Shown here piece by piece: positions 16,423-24,877 of a DNA stretch of 64,000 bases. The DNA is from an uncultured Sphingomonas sp. (GTDB lineage Bacteria > Pseudomonadota > Alphaproteobacteria > Sphingomonadales > Sphingomonadaceae): contig NZ_CAKTFO010000002.1 in assembly GCF_934560975.1 (NCBI RefSeq), positions 1 through 64,000 on the forward strand, read 5' to 3'. The notes beneath the pieces are model-generated. The model was not told where the DNA came from. It saw nothing but the letters and a program-made list of their open reading frames with translations, and did no database searches. The translations under genes were made by a program, and so were the position numbers. How positions within the stretch are numbered: position 1 is the stretch's first letter; every line of letters begins with the position of its first letter.

Positions 16423-16734
16423 TTAGTCGAGCGGAATGATGCGGTCATTCGGGGCCACCTGCCCCGTCTGACGCCGTACCAGTTCGTCCGCATAATCGGG
16501 ATCGACCCGGCCGGGCGCGAGCAGGCGGGCATGATGACGGAGGAGATCGCGCTGCGAATCAAGCCGCGCCAGAACTGCCTCACGCTCCCGCGCCTGGGTC
16601 TTGTAGCCGGCGAGCGACATGATCCCGTTCGGCCCTACGATCGCCGCGCCCGCGAAATAGGCGATCACCACCAGGGCGATGGCGGGCCCGATGGCGGACT
16701 TGAACAGGGGAAGAGTGGGACGCCGACTGATCAT
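16423..16734 (-). CDS. FtsB/DivIC-like septum formation initiator (103 aa)
   Basis: Single N-terminal membrane segment (AIALVVIAYFAGAAIVGPNG) followed by a coiled-coil stretch, REREAVLARLDSQRDLLRHH, and an acidic C-terminal part. This is the FtsB/DivIC pattern of divisome proteins that link to FtsL and FtsQ. ATG 16734 gives the usual N-terminus; ATG 16755 is also in frame. It lies upstream of pdhA, as is common in sphingomonads, with about 98 bp between them. Confidence 0.8.
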   Translation of the reverse strand: MISRRPTLPLFKSAIGPAIALVVIAYFAGAAIVGPNGIMSLAGYKTQAREREAVLARLDSQRDLLRHHARLLAPGRVDPDYADELVRRQTGQVAPNDRIIPLD

Positions 16735-16850
16735 GGTATCCCGCAGGAGAATCATGTTTGAAGATCGGCTTCAAGCAAATTCTAGTTAACATTTGAAGAA
16801 ACCGGACGAACGCCCGGCTCCGATACGGATCTTCAATGAAAACAGGGCGA

Positions 16851-17507
16851 TCAGCGACCCGGCGGCAGAGCCCTGTTCGTCTGAACGGTGCCGGCCCGTG
16901 CCGCCAACTGCGGCAGCACAAACGGCGCGCGGACGCTGCCGTCGAGCAGTCTTTCCAGCATGCCTTGCCCCGCCTCCCAAGCACCCAGCCCCGAATCGGC
17001 ATTGATATGACCCGTGCGATCAAGCAGCACGAACTCCGCCGCCCATCCGGCCGCAAGCTCGCGCGCCTTGTCCGCCTCGCACCAGGGATCGTCGGTGCTG
17101 CCGACCACCAGCGCGGGAAAGGGCAGCACCGCACGCGGCGCGGGCGCGAAACGGCGAAGGCGCGCATCCACGCCGGGCCGGTCCACGTCAGGCGGCGCCA
17201 CCAAAAGGGCACCGACGACGTTGCCGCTCAACACCTGCCCCAACAAGGACGCCCACCAGACCACCGCATGACAGCCGAGGCTGTGCGCCACCAGCACAAC
17301 GGGGCCTTGTGCCGCCGCCACCGCCTGGTCGATGCGGCTGATCCAGACATTGCGTTGCGGATCGTCCCATAGGCCCAGCTGGATGCGCAGGCAGTCATGC
17401 CGCTCGCGCTCCCACCGGCTCTGCCAGTGCGTCAGGCCCGAATTGCCCAGGCCTGGCACCAGCAGCGCCAAGGGAGACAGTTTCTGCTCTCCACCGAACA
17501 TGCGCAT
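16851..17507 (-). CDS. RBBP9/YdeN-type alpha/beta hydrolase (218 aa)
   Basis: Serine-hydrolase fold with N-terminal LLVPGLGNSGLTHWQSRWER and the nucleophile motif VLVAHSLGCHAVVWW at about residue 75, LVVGSTDDPWCE with the likely catalytic Asp, and GHINADSGLGAW with the His. This matches the RBBP9/YdeN group of unknown substrate. The start has AAGGAGG upstream. A 12-bp inverted repeat sits just upstream at 17529-17559. Confidence 0.88.
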   Translation of the reverse strand: MRMFGGEQKLSPLALLVPGLGNSGLTHWQSRWERERHDCLRIQLGLWDDPQRNVWISRIDQAVAAAQGPVVLVAHSLGCHAVVWWASLLGQVLSGNVVGALLVAPPDVDRPGVDARLRRFAPAPRAVLPFPALVVGSTDDPWCEADKARELAAGWAAEFVLLDRTGHINADSGLGAWEAGQGMLERLLDGSVRAPFVLPQLAARAGTVQTNRALPPGR

Positions 17508-17528
17508 CCTCCTTCAAGACCGCTTCTT

Positions 17529-17559
17529 TGTATTTCCTACTTTGACAGTAGGAAATACA
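17529..17559. promoter_or_regulatory. Perfect 12-bp AT-rich inverted repeat
   Basis: TGTATTTCCTAC and its exact complement are separated by TTTGACA. The site lies between the enolase stop and the RBBP9-like gene start, 22 bp upstream of the latter. Low GC and perfect symmetry in a GC-rich region suggest an operator. It also forms a hairpin, so a role as enolase terminator is possible, although no T tract follows. Confidence 0.5.
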
Positions 17560-17602
17560 ATCCGGCTTGGGAGGTGCGTAGCTGGGCTTGTCCGCTTGGG
17601 TT

Positions 17603-18880
17603 TCAGCGCTTCAGCGCGGAACGCCCCGCATAACGGCCGATCGATCCCAGCTCCTCCTCGATCCGGATGAGCTGGTTATATTTGGCGAGCCGATCGGAAC
17701 GTGCCAGCGAGCCGGTCTTGATCTGCCCACAGTTGGTCGCAACCGCCAGATCGGCGATGGTCGCATCCTCGGTCTCGCCCGAACGGTGCGACATGACGGC
17801 GGTGTAGCCGGCCCGCTGCGCCAGGCTGACGGCCTCCAGCGTTTCGGACAGGGTGCCGATCTGGTTCACTTTCACCAGCAGCGAGTTGGCCAGGCCCTTT
17901 TCGATGCCCTCGGCCAGGATCTTCGGGTTGGTGACGAACAGGTCGTCTCCGACGATCTGGATCTTGCCGCCCAGGCGATCGGTCAGCAGCTTCCAGCCGT
18001 CCCAATCCTGCTCGGCCATGCCGTCCTCGATCGACAGGATCGGATAGGCGCCGGCCAGTTCCGCCAGATAGTCGACCATCTCCGCCGGCGACAGCTTGCG
18101 CCCCTCACCTTCCAGGTCATAGACGCCGTTCTTGAAGAACTCGCTGGCGGCGCAATCGAGCGCGATCGCGACCTCCTCGCCCGGGCGGTAGCCGGCGGCC
18201 TCGATCGAGCTCATGATGAAATCGAGCGCTTCCTTGGGGCTTGCCAGGTTCGGCGCAAAGCCGCCCTCGTCGCCCACGGCCGTCGCCAGGCCCTTGTCGT
18301 GCAGCTTCTTCTTGAGCGTGTGGAACACCTCCGTGCCGCAGCGGACCGCTTCCAGCATGCTGTCGCTGCCGACCGGCACGATCATGAATTCCTGGAAGTC
18401 GATGGGATTGTCGGCATGGGCGCCCCCGTTGATGATGTTCATCATCGGCACGGGCAGCACATGGGCCGACACGCCGCCGACGTAGCGATAGAGCGGCAGG
18501 CCGCGCGCCTCCGCCGCCGCCTTGGCCACCGCCAGGCTGACGCCCAGGATGCCGTTCGCGCCCAGACGCTCCTTGTTCTCCGTACCGTCCAGCTCGATCA
18601 TGACGCCGTCGACTTCGGCCTGGTCCTCGGCCTCCAGCCCCTCGACCGCTTCCGCGATCTCGCCATTGACCGCGTCCACCGCATCATCGACGCCCTTGCC
18701 GCCCCAGCGGCTCTTGTCGCCGTCGCGGCGCTCCACGGCTTCGCGGGTGCCGGTGGATGCACCGGAGGGCACGGCGGCGCGGCCGAAGCTGCCATCCTCC
18801 AGCGTGACATCCACCTCCACCGTGGGATTGCCGCGGCTGTCGATCACAGTGCGAGCGTGGACGTCGACAATCGCTGTCAT
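17603..18880 (-). CDS. eno: Enolase (425 aa)
   Basis: Converts 2-phosphoglycerate to phosphoenolpyruvate. It begins with the canonical VDVHARTVIDSRGNPTVEVDV, includes PMMNIINGGAHADNPIDFQE and the metal ligand SIEDGMAEQDWDGW, and carries the loop SHRSGETEDATIADLAVA near the C-terminus. ATG 18880 is chosen because GGAAGGAAG lies just upstream; the frame is open to 19054. Length is standard. Confidence 0.97.
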   Translation of the reverse strand: MTAIVDVHARTVIDSRGNPTVEVDVTLEDGSFGRAAVPSGASTGTREAVERRDGDKSRWGGKGVDDAVDAVNGEIAEAVEGLEAEDQAEVDGVMIELDGTENKERLGANGILGVSLAVAKAAAEARGLPLYRYVGGVSAHVLPVPMMNIINGGAHADNPIDFQEFMIVPVGSDSMLEAVRCGTEVFHTLKKKLHDKGLATAVGDEGGFAPNLASPKEALDFIMSSIEAAGYRPGEEVAIALDCAASEFFKNGVYDLEGEGRKLSPAEMVDYLAELAGAYPILSIEDGMAEQDWDGWKLLTDRLGGKIQIVGDDLFVTNPKILAEGIEKGLANSLLVKVNQIGTLSETLEAVSLAQRAGYTAVMSHRSGETEDATIADLAVATNCGQIKTGSLARSDRLAKYNQLIRIEEELGSIGRYAGRSALKR

Positions 18881-19040
18881 GGGTCTTCCTTCCGGGTCTG
18901 AACGTATGGTGCGCGCTCTATCGGTGCGGGCAGCGGCTGGCAATAATATCGGATGTGACATGAAAACTGTGGGGCGGCGATGGAACGTGCCGTGCCACGC
19001 ATGGTTGAACACCCGAAATTCAGGTCTTTGGAGAACCGGC

Positions 19041-19652
19041 ATGGCCGCTGACAATCAGACGCTGCCCGAGGGCACCGACACCATCATCGCGGGCGCGGGC
19101 GTCGGCGATGATGATAGCGCATTCGACACGGGCACCGCCGCCGCCGACTTCACCTCCGCCTCCGCCACGAGCGGCGCGGCTGACGGAAACCGGTCCTCAT
19201 CCACGGGATCGGACGGCGCCGACGCGCAGGGCGCCAGCGCGGATGGCGTGCGCGACCAGCTGTTCGGCCGTTACGAGGCCTTGCGCGGCCAGGCGGGCGA
19301 CAAGGCGCGCGATTTGGTGCAGACCGGCAAGGACCGCGCAACTTCCGCGATCGACGATGTGGTCCGCATGATCGAAGATGCAGCGGCCGAGGTCGATGAC
19401 AAGATCGGCAGCCAGTATGGCGATTACGCCCGCCGTGCCGCCGACGGCCTCAGCGGCTTTTCCGATAGCTTCAAGGACAAGGATGTCGACGAGCTGTTCG
19501 ACCAGGCGCGCGCCCTGATCGCCAAGTCGCCAGCCGCCGCCGCCGGCATCGCCGCCGTGCTGGGCTTTGTCGCCGCCCGGATGGTCCGGTCCGGCCTGCC
19601 CGAAAATCCGGGCGCTTCCGCATCCCCCGCCGGCGATGCGTCGCAGGCGTGA
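19041..19652 (+). CDS. ElaB/YqjD-like envelope protein (203 aa)
   Basis: Low-complexity acidic N-terminus of about 75 residues rich in Gly, Ala, Ser and Asp, then a helical region (DKARDLVQTGKDRATSAIDD) and a C-terminal hydrophobic segment (AAAAGIAAVLGFVAARMV). This is the arrangement of ElaB/YqjD-type membrane-anchored proteins. It is the first of four overlapping genes (GTGA overlap with the next), all encoding small membrane or membrane-associated proteins. The precise role is unknown. Confidence 0.7.
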   Translation: MAADNQTLPEGTDTIIAGAGVGDDDSAFDTGTAAADFTSASATSGAADGNRSSSTGSDGADAQGASADGVRDQLFGRYEALRGQAGDKARDLVQTGKDRATSAIDDVVRMIEDAAAEVDDKIGSQYGDYARRAADGLSGFSDSFKDKDVDELFDQARALIAKSPAAAAGIAAVLGFVAARMVRSGLPENPGASASPAGDASQA

Positions 19653-19987
19653 TCCGGCATCCCGCCCCCGCCGGAGAGGAGTCGCTGCGCGACCTGTTTG
19701 CGCGCGTCATCGACAACGGCAAGGCTTATGCCAAGGCCGAGGTGAACCTCGTCAAGGTCACGGTGTCCACCAAGACCAAGCTGGCGGTTCCGGCGATCGG
19801 CTTCTTCATCGCCGCCCTGCTGCTCGTGCAGGCGGCGCTGACGGTGCTTACCGCCGCTTTGGGCGCCTTGATCGCCTTGTGGCTGGGGTGGCCCGCCGGC
19901 TTGGCGATCGCGGCCTTGCTGGTGTTCGGCACCGCCGGTCTGCTGGCGTGGCTGGGCATCAAGCGATTGACGAGGGCGTTCCAATGA
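19649..19987 (+). CDS. Phage holin family / YqjE-like membrane protein (112 aa)
   Basis: An amphipathic N-terminal helix (LRDLFARVIDNGKAYAKAEV) is followed by two membrane segments with a short turn (FFIAALLLVQAALTVLTAAL, then GLAIAALLVFGTAGLLAWLG). This matches the YqjE/DUF1469 group, labelled phage holin family in databases but not phage-derived here. The GTG start overlaps the previous stop, and the stop overlaps the next ATG. Confidence 0.75.
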   Translation: MIRHPAPAGEESLRDLFARVIDNGKAYAKAEVNLVKVTVSTKTKLAVPAIGFFIAALLLVQAALTVLTAALGALIALWLGWPAGLAIAALLVFGTAGLLAWLGIKRLTRAFQ

Positions 19988-20289
19988 GTGCGCAGGATAT
20001 TGCCAATGCCCGGCTGGAGGCCGCAGCCGCGCGCGAGCGGCTGCTGGGCTCCGCGCATGACCTGCAGGGGCGGCTAAATCCCTCGGTCCTCGCCAACCAT
20101 GCCTGGGACGGCGCGCGCGACCGCGGCGAACAGGTGGCGGGTGAGGTAGGCCTGGTGATCGTGGAACGGCCGGTTGCGGCCGGTGCAGTCGCCGCCGGCG
20201 TGCTGGCGTTCCTGGCGCGCAGACCGATCTTCCGCATGCTCGGCCGCCTGACCGGCAGACGCAAGACATTCGACGGAGACAGAAAATGA
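19984..20289 (+). CDS. DUF3618-like protein (101 aa)
   Basis: N-terminal helix DIANARLEAAAARERLLGSA resembles DUF3618, with the hydrophobic stretch AAGAVAAGVLAFLARRPIF near the C-terminus as the membrane anchor. The gene overlaps both neighbours by ATGA. Its function is unknown; the setting indicates a membrane-stress or envelope role (inference). Confidence 0.65.
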   Translation: MSAQDIANARLEAAAARERLLGSAHDLQGRLNPSVLANHAWDGARDRGEQVAGEVGLVIVERPVAAGAVAAGVLAFLARRPIFRMLGRLTGRRKTFDGDRK

Positions 20290-20735
20290 CCACGCAGGAT
20301 CAACAGTCGAACACGGGCACGGGCAGCACCGATACGGTGGGCGACCGCGTGTCGGCCGCTTACGCCTCCGCCAAGGACCGGGCCGGCGAAACCGTGTCCG
20401 GCGCCGCGTCGCGGCTTGAGGCCAATCCGTTTGCCGCTCTGCTCGGCGGGATCGCGGTGGGTGCCGCTATCGGTGCCCTGCTGCCCCGCAGCGAACGCGA
20501 GCGCGCATTGCTGAACCCGCTCGGCTCGCGCCTGGGCGATGCGGCCCGTGCGGCGATCGATGCGGCACGCGACAGCGGCAAGCAGTCCTTTGCGGATTCG
20601 GGCTTCACCGGCGACCAGTTGCGCCAGCAGGTCAGCAAGCTCGTGGAACAGGCGCTGGCCGCCGCCGGCCAGGCCGGCACTGCCGCCGTGTCCGCCGCAC
20701 GCGACACCGGCACGCAAGACACCGGCACGCAATAA
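20286..20735 (+). CDS. Ala/Gly-rich membrane-associated protein (149 aa)
   Basis: A polar N-terminus is followed by helices with ASAKDRAGETVSGAASRLEA, one membrane segment (FAALLGGIAVGAAIGALLP), a long amphipathic helix and a C-terminal short repeat (ARDTGTQDTGTQ). It resembles YtxH/ElaB-type proteins. It is the last gene of the four-gene operon; a strong hairpin follows 20 bp after the stop. Confidence 0.65.
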   Translation: MTTQDQQSNTGTGSTDTVGDRVSAAYASAKDRAGETVSGAASRLEANPFAALLGGIAVGAAIGALLPRSERERALLNPLGSRLGDAARAAIDAARDSGKQSFADSGFTGDQLRQQVSKLVEQALAAAGQAGTAAVSAARDTGTQDTGTQ

Positions 20736-20754
20736 GCCAGTTCAAGGCGCGTTC

Positions 20755-20782
20755 AGCGGGCGTACCCCAGGGTGCGCCCGCT
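20755..20782 (+). terminator. Terminator of the 19041-20735 operon
   Basis: AGCGGGCG and its complement CGCCCGCT pair around ACCC-CA-GGGT, giving a nearly continuous 13-bp stem, followed by TTTC. Confidence 0.7.
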
Positions 20783-20799
20783 TTCATTGGAGTATCAAC

Positions 20800-21396
20800 A
20801 TGACCTTTGTTCGCGGCGCCCTGGCGGCGCTGTCGCTGGCGGTGGCCACCGCCCTTCCGTTGATCACCGCGCCCGCGATGGCGGCGGTGGATACGTCCAA
20901 CCCGCAGGGCTTCATTCAGACGCTAACCACCGACGGCTTTGCCGCGATGAAGGGCGACAAGGCGACGGCCAAGTCCAAGTTCCGTGCCCTGCTGGCACAG
21001 CATGTCGCCGTAGACCAGATCGGCGACCGCCTGATCCGCCGCTGGCTGCCGACCATCACGGCCCAGCAGAAGGCCGCCTACAAGGCCGCTCTGCCCGGCT
21101 ATGTCGTGGGCACCTATGCCGATCGTCTGTTTGAATATGCCAGCGCCACGATCCGCGTCGTCCGCACGCAGCCGACCGCTGGCGGCGGGGCGGACGTATT
21201 CACGCAGGTGACCAAGCCCGGCAGCCAGCCGATCCCGGCGGTCTGGTCCGTCACCAATGTCGGTGGCCAGTGGAAGGTGCTCAACCTGCGCGTGGCCGGC
21301 ATCAACGTCGCCATGGCGCAGGCCGCGGACTTCGACGCGGTGGTTCAGCGCCAAGGCTTCGACGCGCTGATTCGCATGATGAAGACGCGCGGCTGA
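20800..21396 (+). CDS. MlaC/Ttg2D-family phospholipid-binding protein, periplasmic (198 aa)
   Basis: Sec-type signal peptide (ALAALSLAVATALPLITAPAM, cleavage near AMA-A). The mature part has the MlaC pattern: a helical N-terminal half (QHVAVDQIGDRLIRRWLPTI) followed by beta strands (DVFTQVTKPGSQPIPAVWSV, WKVLNLRVAGINVAMAQ) and the ending FDALIRMM. MlaC carries phospholipids between outer- and inner-membrane Mla components; no mlaFEDB genes lie here, so it acts in trans or serves another partner. Confidence 0.85.
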   Translation: MTFVRGALAALSLAVATALPLITAPAMAAVDTSNPQGFIQTLTTDGFAAMKGDKATAKSKFRALLAQHVAVDQIGDRLIRRWLPTITAQQKAAYKAALPGYVVGTYADRLFEYASATIRVVRTQPTAGGGADVFTQVTKPGSQPIPAVWSVTNVGGQWKVLNLRVAGINVAMAQAADFDAVVQRQGFDALIRMMKTRG

Positions 21397-21443
21397 CGTT
21401 CAGCCCTTGAAACCCTCGCCCGCGGGCGGCAGGAGCAATGTCC

Positions 21444-21662
21444 ATGAGCAAGATGCACCTGGTGTTCGGCGGGCGGGTCAAGGATCCGCGCACGCTTGAG
21501 TTCGAAGACCTCTCCACGATCGAGGTGGTCGGTTTCTATGCCGATTACGAAAGCGCGGAGAAGGCGTGGCGCGCGGCCGCGCAGCGCACGGTGGACGATG
21601 CGGAAATGCGCTTTGTGGTGGCGCACCTGCACAAGCTGCTCGATCCCGACCTGGGCGAGTAA
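21444..21662 (+). CDS. DUF4170 domain protein (72 aa)
   Basis: A small protein with HLVFGGRVKDP, EVVGFYADYESAEKAWRAA and MRFVVAHLHKLLDP, the conserved features of DUF4170. ATG 21444 has AGGAG at a spacing of 8; ATG 21438 is too close to it. Function unknown. A convergent hairpin follows. Confidence 0.85.
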   Translation: MSKMHLVFGGRVKDPRTLEFEDLSTIEVVGFYADYESAEKAWRAAAQRTVDDAEMRFVVAHLHKLLDPDLGE

Positions 21663-21675
21663 AGATCGTTTTCGG

Positions 21676-21703
21676 TGCATCCGCCCGCACGGGCGGATGC
21701 ACG
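21676..21703. terminator. Bidirectional terminator hairpin
   Basis: Perfect 13-bp inverted repeat GTGCATCCGCCCG with a 2-nt loop, between the stops of DUF4170 (plus) and chorismate mutase (minus), with T-rich flanks (CGTTTTC on the left). Confidence 0.8.
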
Positions 21704-21710
21704 TCTCTTG

Positions 21711-22028
21711 TCAGTCCGGATTTGCGCGGCCAGCGTCGAACCGCTCCATTTCATAGGCGATCGACGCTTCGACCAGATCCTCCCACATCGTGGCGACGAT
21801 CGGCGTGGGCACGTCCATCCGTTCGGCCGCGGCCACGGCATTGGCGATCACCTGCGCCTTGCGCCCCTCGTCCCGTACCATGCCGCGCTCCGGCTTGATC
21901 CGGGCGGCGGCGCGCATGTAGCCGAACCGGCGTGCGAGCAGCGCCACCAGATCGCGATCCAGGGCATCCACCCCGGCGCGGACCTCCACCATGGTGGTGC
22001 AGGCGTCGGGATCGCGTATCTCTGTCAT
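21711..22028 (-). CDS. Chorismate mutase, AroQ type (105 aa)
   Basis: Converts chorismate to prephenate. The family pattern is clear: VRAGVDALDRDLVALLARRF (helix 1 with the active-site Arg), RIKPERGM, DEGRKAQVIANAVAAAE and MWEDLVEASIAYEMERF. ATG 22028 gives the usual start; ATG 22040 is also in frame. Stand-alone chorismate mutase fits with the separate prephenate dehydratase at 31830-32735. Confidence 0.93.
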   Translation of the reverse strand: MTEIRDPDACTTMVEVRAGVDALDRDLVALLARRFGYMRAAARIKPERGMVRDEGRKAQVIANAVAAAERMDVPTPIVATMWEDLVEASIAYEMERFDAGRANPD

Positions 22029-22247
22029 GGACAGCGCCATAGAGGGGCGCCGATCCCCGGCGCAACCGCCACGTGGCCACGACCTTGACTTGGAAGCGTC
22101 ACATCGTCATAGGCGCGCCTTCGCAATTGGCCCCGCACATCCGGTGAAGCGGCGGCCCTGCTCTGTCCATCCTTGGAGAGGCGCAGCGCGGTTCCGGTAT
22201 CCTGCATGGGGTTCGCCCCGGCACAACGCAATTGAAAGGACGACATC

Positions 22248-22862
22248 ATGTCGAAGCGCTCCAGCGCCAAGTACAAGCTCGATCGCCGCATGGGCGAGAA
22301 TATCTGGGGCCGTCCCAAGTCCCCGGTGAACAAGCGTGAATATGGCCCCGGCCAGCACGGTCAGCGCCGCAAGGGCAAGGTGTCGGACTTCGGCATCCAG
22401 CTCAAGGCGAAGCAGAAGCTGAAGGGCTATTACGGCGACGTCACCGAGAAGCAGTTCAAGAAGGCCTATACCGAAGCGTCGCGCATGAAGGGCGACACCG
22501 GTCAGAACCTGATCGGCCTGCTGGAGCGCCGCCTGGACGCACTGGTCTATCGCGCCAAGTTCGCGCCAACCATCTGGTCCGCGCGTCAGCTGGTCAGCCA
22601 CGGCCACATCCGCGTCAACGGCGTGAAGTGCAACATCGCCAGCCGTCTGGTAAAGCCGGGTGACGAGATCACGCTGGGTTCCAAGGCACAGGAAATGGCG
22701 CTGGTGCTTGAGGCCCAGGGCCTGTCCGAGCGCGAGATCCCGGACTACGTGGCCGCCGACGGCACCGCCAAGGTCACCTTCATCCGCGTTCCCACGCTGG
22801 ACGAAGTGCCCTATCCGGTGAAGATGGAACCGAACCTGGTGGTCGAGTTCTACTCGCGCTGA
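22248..22862 (+). CDS. rpsD: 30S ribosomal protein S4 (204 aa)
   Basis: Full-length S4: KRSSAKYKLDRRMGENIWGR, then KSPVNKREYGPGQHGQRRKG, the S4 RNA-binding domain (LDALVYRAKFAPTIWSARQL, VSHGHIRVNGVKCNIAS) and the C-terminal VVEFYSR. AAAGGA precedes the ATG. It stands alone rather than in the alpha operon, as in other sphingomonads. A possible promoter TTGACT-17-CATAGG lies at 22085-22113. A terminator follows. Confidence 0.98.
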   Translation: MSKRSSAKYKLDRRMGENIWGRPKSPVNKREYGPGQHGQRRKGKVSDFGIQLKAKQKLKGYYGDVTEKQFKKAYTEASRMKGDTGQNLIGLLERRLDALVYRAKFAPTIWSARQLVSHGHIRVNGVKCNIASRLVKPGDEITLGSKAQEMALVLEAQGLSEREIPDYVAADGTAKVTFIRVPTLDEVPYPVKMEPNLVVEFYSR

Positions 22863-22891
22863 TCGGCTTGCCGCTTCGGCGAACGACAAGG

Positions 22892-22917
22892 GGGCGGTCC
22901 TGCGGGGCCGCCCTTTT
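22892..22917 (+). terminator. Rho-independent terminator of rpsD
   Basis: Stem GGGCGGTCC (22892-22900) and GGGCCGCCC (22905-22913) with one G-T pair and a TGCG loop, followed by TTTT. Confidence 0.85.
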
Positions 22918-23022
22918 CGTATCTGCGCGCCATACCCCCGTGTTTTCACAACCGCGACCGCTTGCGCGCGCGGTGCCGACCCGCCATCTGGCGCGTCTGC
23001 CTATCAGGAGAGATGATCAGCG

Positions 23023-24003
23023 ATGACCGTCCGCATGCCCGCCGAATGGACCCACCACGATGCCGTGTGGATCGGGTTCCCGAGCCACGCCGAATTGTGG
23101 GAGGACGATCTGTCCCCGGCGCAGCAGGAAGTGGCGGCATTCGCCCGCGCGGTTCATGCCGGCGGCAAGGGTGAAAAGGTCATCCTGGTCGCCAATGACG
23201 ACGAAACCGCCAAGACCGCCATCGACCTTGCCGGCGACGTGGCCGAGGTGACGGTGCAGCCGTTCGGAGACATCTGGCTGCGCGACACCGGCGCGATCGT
23301 CACGACCGGATCGGACGGACGCCGCGCGGCGCGGTTCGGCTTCAACTGGTGGGGCGGCAAATATCACCTGCCCGGCGACGAAGCAGTCGGCGCGCGGCTG
23401 GCCGAGGCGGCCGGGCTGGCGGTGGACACGCATGACTGGGTGCTGGAAGGTGGCGCGATCGACGTGGACGGCACCGGCCTGGCCGTCACGACCGAGCAAT
23501 GCCTGCTCAATCCCAACCGCAATCCGGACCTGACGCGTGCGGAGATCGAGCGCGGGCTGCGGGATGGGCTGGGCATCGACCGGCTGCTCTGGCTGGGTGA
23601 CGGCCTGGCGAACGATCATACCGATGGCCATGTCGACAATCTCGCCCGCTTCGTCGGTCCGAACCGATTGGCCCTGCCTGAACCCGCCGAGCATGACCCC
23701 AATGGTGACGTCTATCGCGACGCCGTCCAACGCGCGGAGGCGTTCGGGGTGGAGGTGGTCCGCCTCCCCTCGCCTGGCCTGGTCGAGGTGGACGGCGAGG
23801 CGATCCCCGCCTCCTACATGAACTTCTACATCGGCAACGCGGCCGTCGTGGTGCCGATCTATGGCGCCCCCAACGACGATGTTGCGGTGGAGGCGGTGCA
23901 GGCCTTGTTCCCGGACCGGATTGCGGTGGGCTTGCGCGCCGACCACATCCTGACCGGTGGCGGCAGCTTCCACTGCATCAGCCAGCAGGTGCCGAGCGCC
24001 TGA
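23023..24003 (+). CDS. aguA: Agmatine deiminase (326 aa)
   Basis: Converts agmatine to N-carbamoylputrescine. Motifs in order: MPAEWTHHDAVWIGFPS, FGDIWLRDTGAIV, FGFNWWGGKYHLPGDE, LEGGAIDVDGTG, NDHTDGHVDNLARF and the catalytic Cys in GGGSFHCISQQVP near the C-terminus. This is the complete pentein fold. AGGAG precedes ATG 23023. The next gene supplies the following step of the pathway. Confidence 0.95.
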   Translation: MTVRMPAEWTHHDAVWIGFPSHAELWEDDLSPAQQEVAAFARAVHAGGKGEKVILVANDDETAKTAIDLAGDVAEVTVQPFGDIWLRDTGAIVTTGSDGRRAARFGFNWWGGKYHLPGDEAVGARLAEAAGLAVDTHDWVLEGGAIDVDGTGLAVTTEQCLLNPNRNPDLTRAEIERGLRDGLGIDRLLWLGDGLANDHTDGHVDNLARFVGPNRLALPEPAEHDPNGDVYRDAVQRAEAFGVEVVRLPSPGLVEVDGEAIPASYMNFYIGNAAVVVPIYGAPNDDVAVEAVQALFPDRIAVGLRADHILTGGGSFHCISQQVPSA

Positions 24004-24031
24004 CCCCCTCGCCTGCCACGGAGCCACAGCT

Positions 24032-24877
24032 TTGACCCAGATCACCGTCGCCGCGATCCAGCTCGCCTTTTCGAGCGACATCGACACCAACATCGCCAAG
24101 GTATCGGAGCGCGTCCGCGAGGCGGCGGCGCAAGGCGCGCAGGTGATCCTGCCCCCCGAATTGTTCGAGGGCGAATATTTCTGCCGCGTCGAGGATGAAG
24201 GCCTGTTCGCCAACGCCAAGCCGACCACCGAGCACAAAGCTGTCACGGCGATGCAGGCGCTGGCGGCCGAGTTGAACGTGTCGATCCCGACCAGCTTCTT
24301 CGAGGCGGACGGCCCGCATCATTACAATTCGCTGGCGATGATCGGCCCCGACGGCACAATCCAGGGCGTGTATCGCAAGAGCCACATTCCCGATGGCCCC
24401 GGCTATGAGGAGAAATTCTATTTCCGGCCGGGCAATACGGGGTTCAAGGTGTGGGACGGTCCGGCCAAGCTGGGTGTCGGCATCTGCTGGGACCAATGGT
24501 ATCCCGAAACGGCGCGCGCTTTGATGTTGATGGGCGCGGAAGTCCTGTTCTACCCCACCGCGATCGGCAGCGAGCCGCACGACACCAGCCTCGACACGGC
24601 ACGGTTGTGGCGGCGGGCGATGGTGGGCCATGCGGTTTCCAACGTGGTGCCCGTGGTGGCCGCCAATCGCGTCGGCACGGAGCATGGCCAGACTTTCTAC
24701 GGCACCAGCTTCATCACCGACGAACGCGGCGACATATTGGCCGAGCTGGACCGCGACGAGGAAGGCGTGATCGTCGCCACGCTCGACCTCGATCGGGTGA
24801 AGCGCCACCGCGCCGCCTTCGGCTTTTTCCGCGATCGCCGGCCGGAATTGTACGGCCGCCTGACGCAGGACGTCTGA
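24032..24877 (+). CDS. aguB: N-carbamoylputrescine amidase (281 aa)
   Basis: Nitrilase superfamily; hydrolyses N-carbamoylputrescine to putrescine. The Glu-Lys-Cys triad is visible: LPPELFEGEYFC (Glu), YRKSHIPDGPGYEEKFYF (Lys) and LGVGICWDQWYPETAR (Cys). TTG 24032 is chosen because GGAG lies 8 nt upstream and MTQITVAAIQ is the usual N-terminus. It lies 28 bp after aguA, so agmatine goes to putrescine from one transcript. Confidence 0.94.
   Translation: MTQITVAAIQLAFSSDIDTNIAKVSERVREAAAQGAQVILPPELFEGEYFCRVEDEGLFANAKPTTEHKAVTAMQALAAELNVSIPTSFFEADGPHHYNSLAMIGPDGTIQGVYRKSHIPDGPGYEEKFYFRPGNTGFKVWDGPAKLGVGICWDQWYPETARALMLMGAEVLFYPTAIGSEPHDTSLDTARLWRRAMVGHAVSNVVPVVAANRVGTEHGQTFYGTSFITDERGDILAELDRDEEGVIVATLDLDRVKRHRAAFGFFRDRRPELYGRLTQDV

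Noticed and set aside
19649..19987. Phage holin label as evidence of a prophage
   Set aside because: The YqjE-like family carries the holin name only in databases; neighbours are envelope proteins and no phage gene is near.
22041..22247. Riboswitch or leader upstream of rpsD
   Set aside because: No conserved secondary structure recognised; only a weak promoter-like pair was seen.
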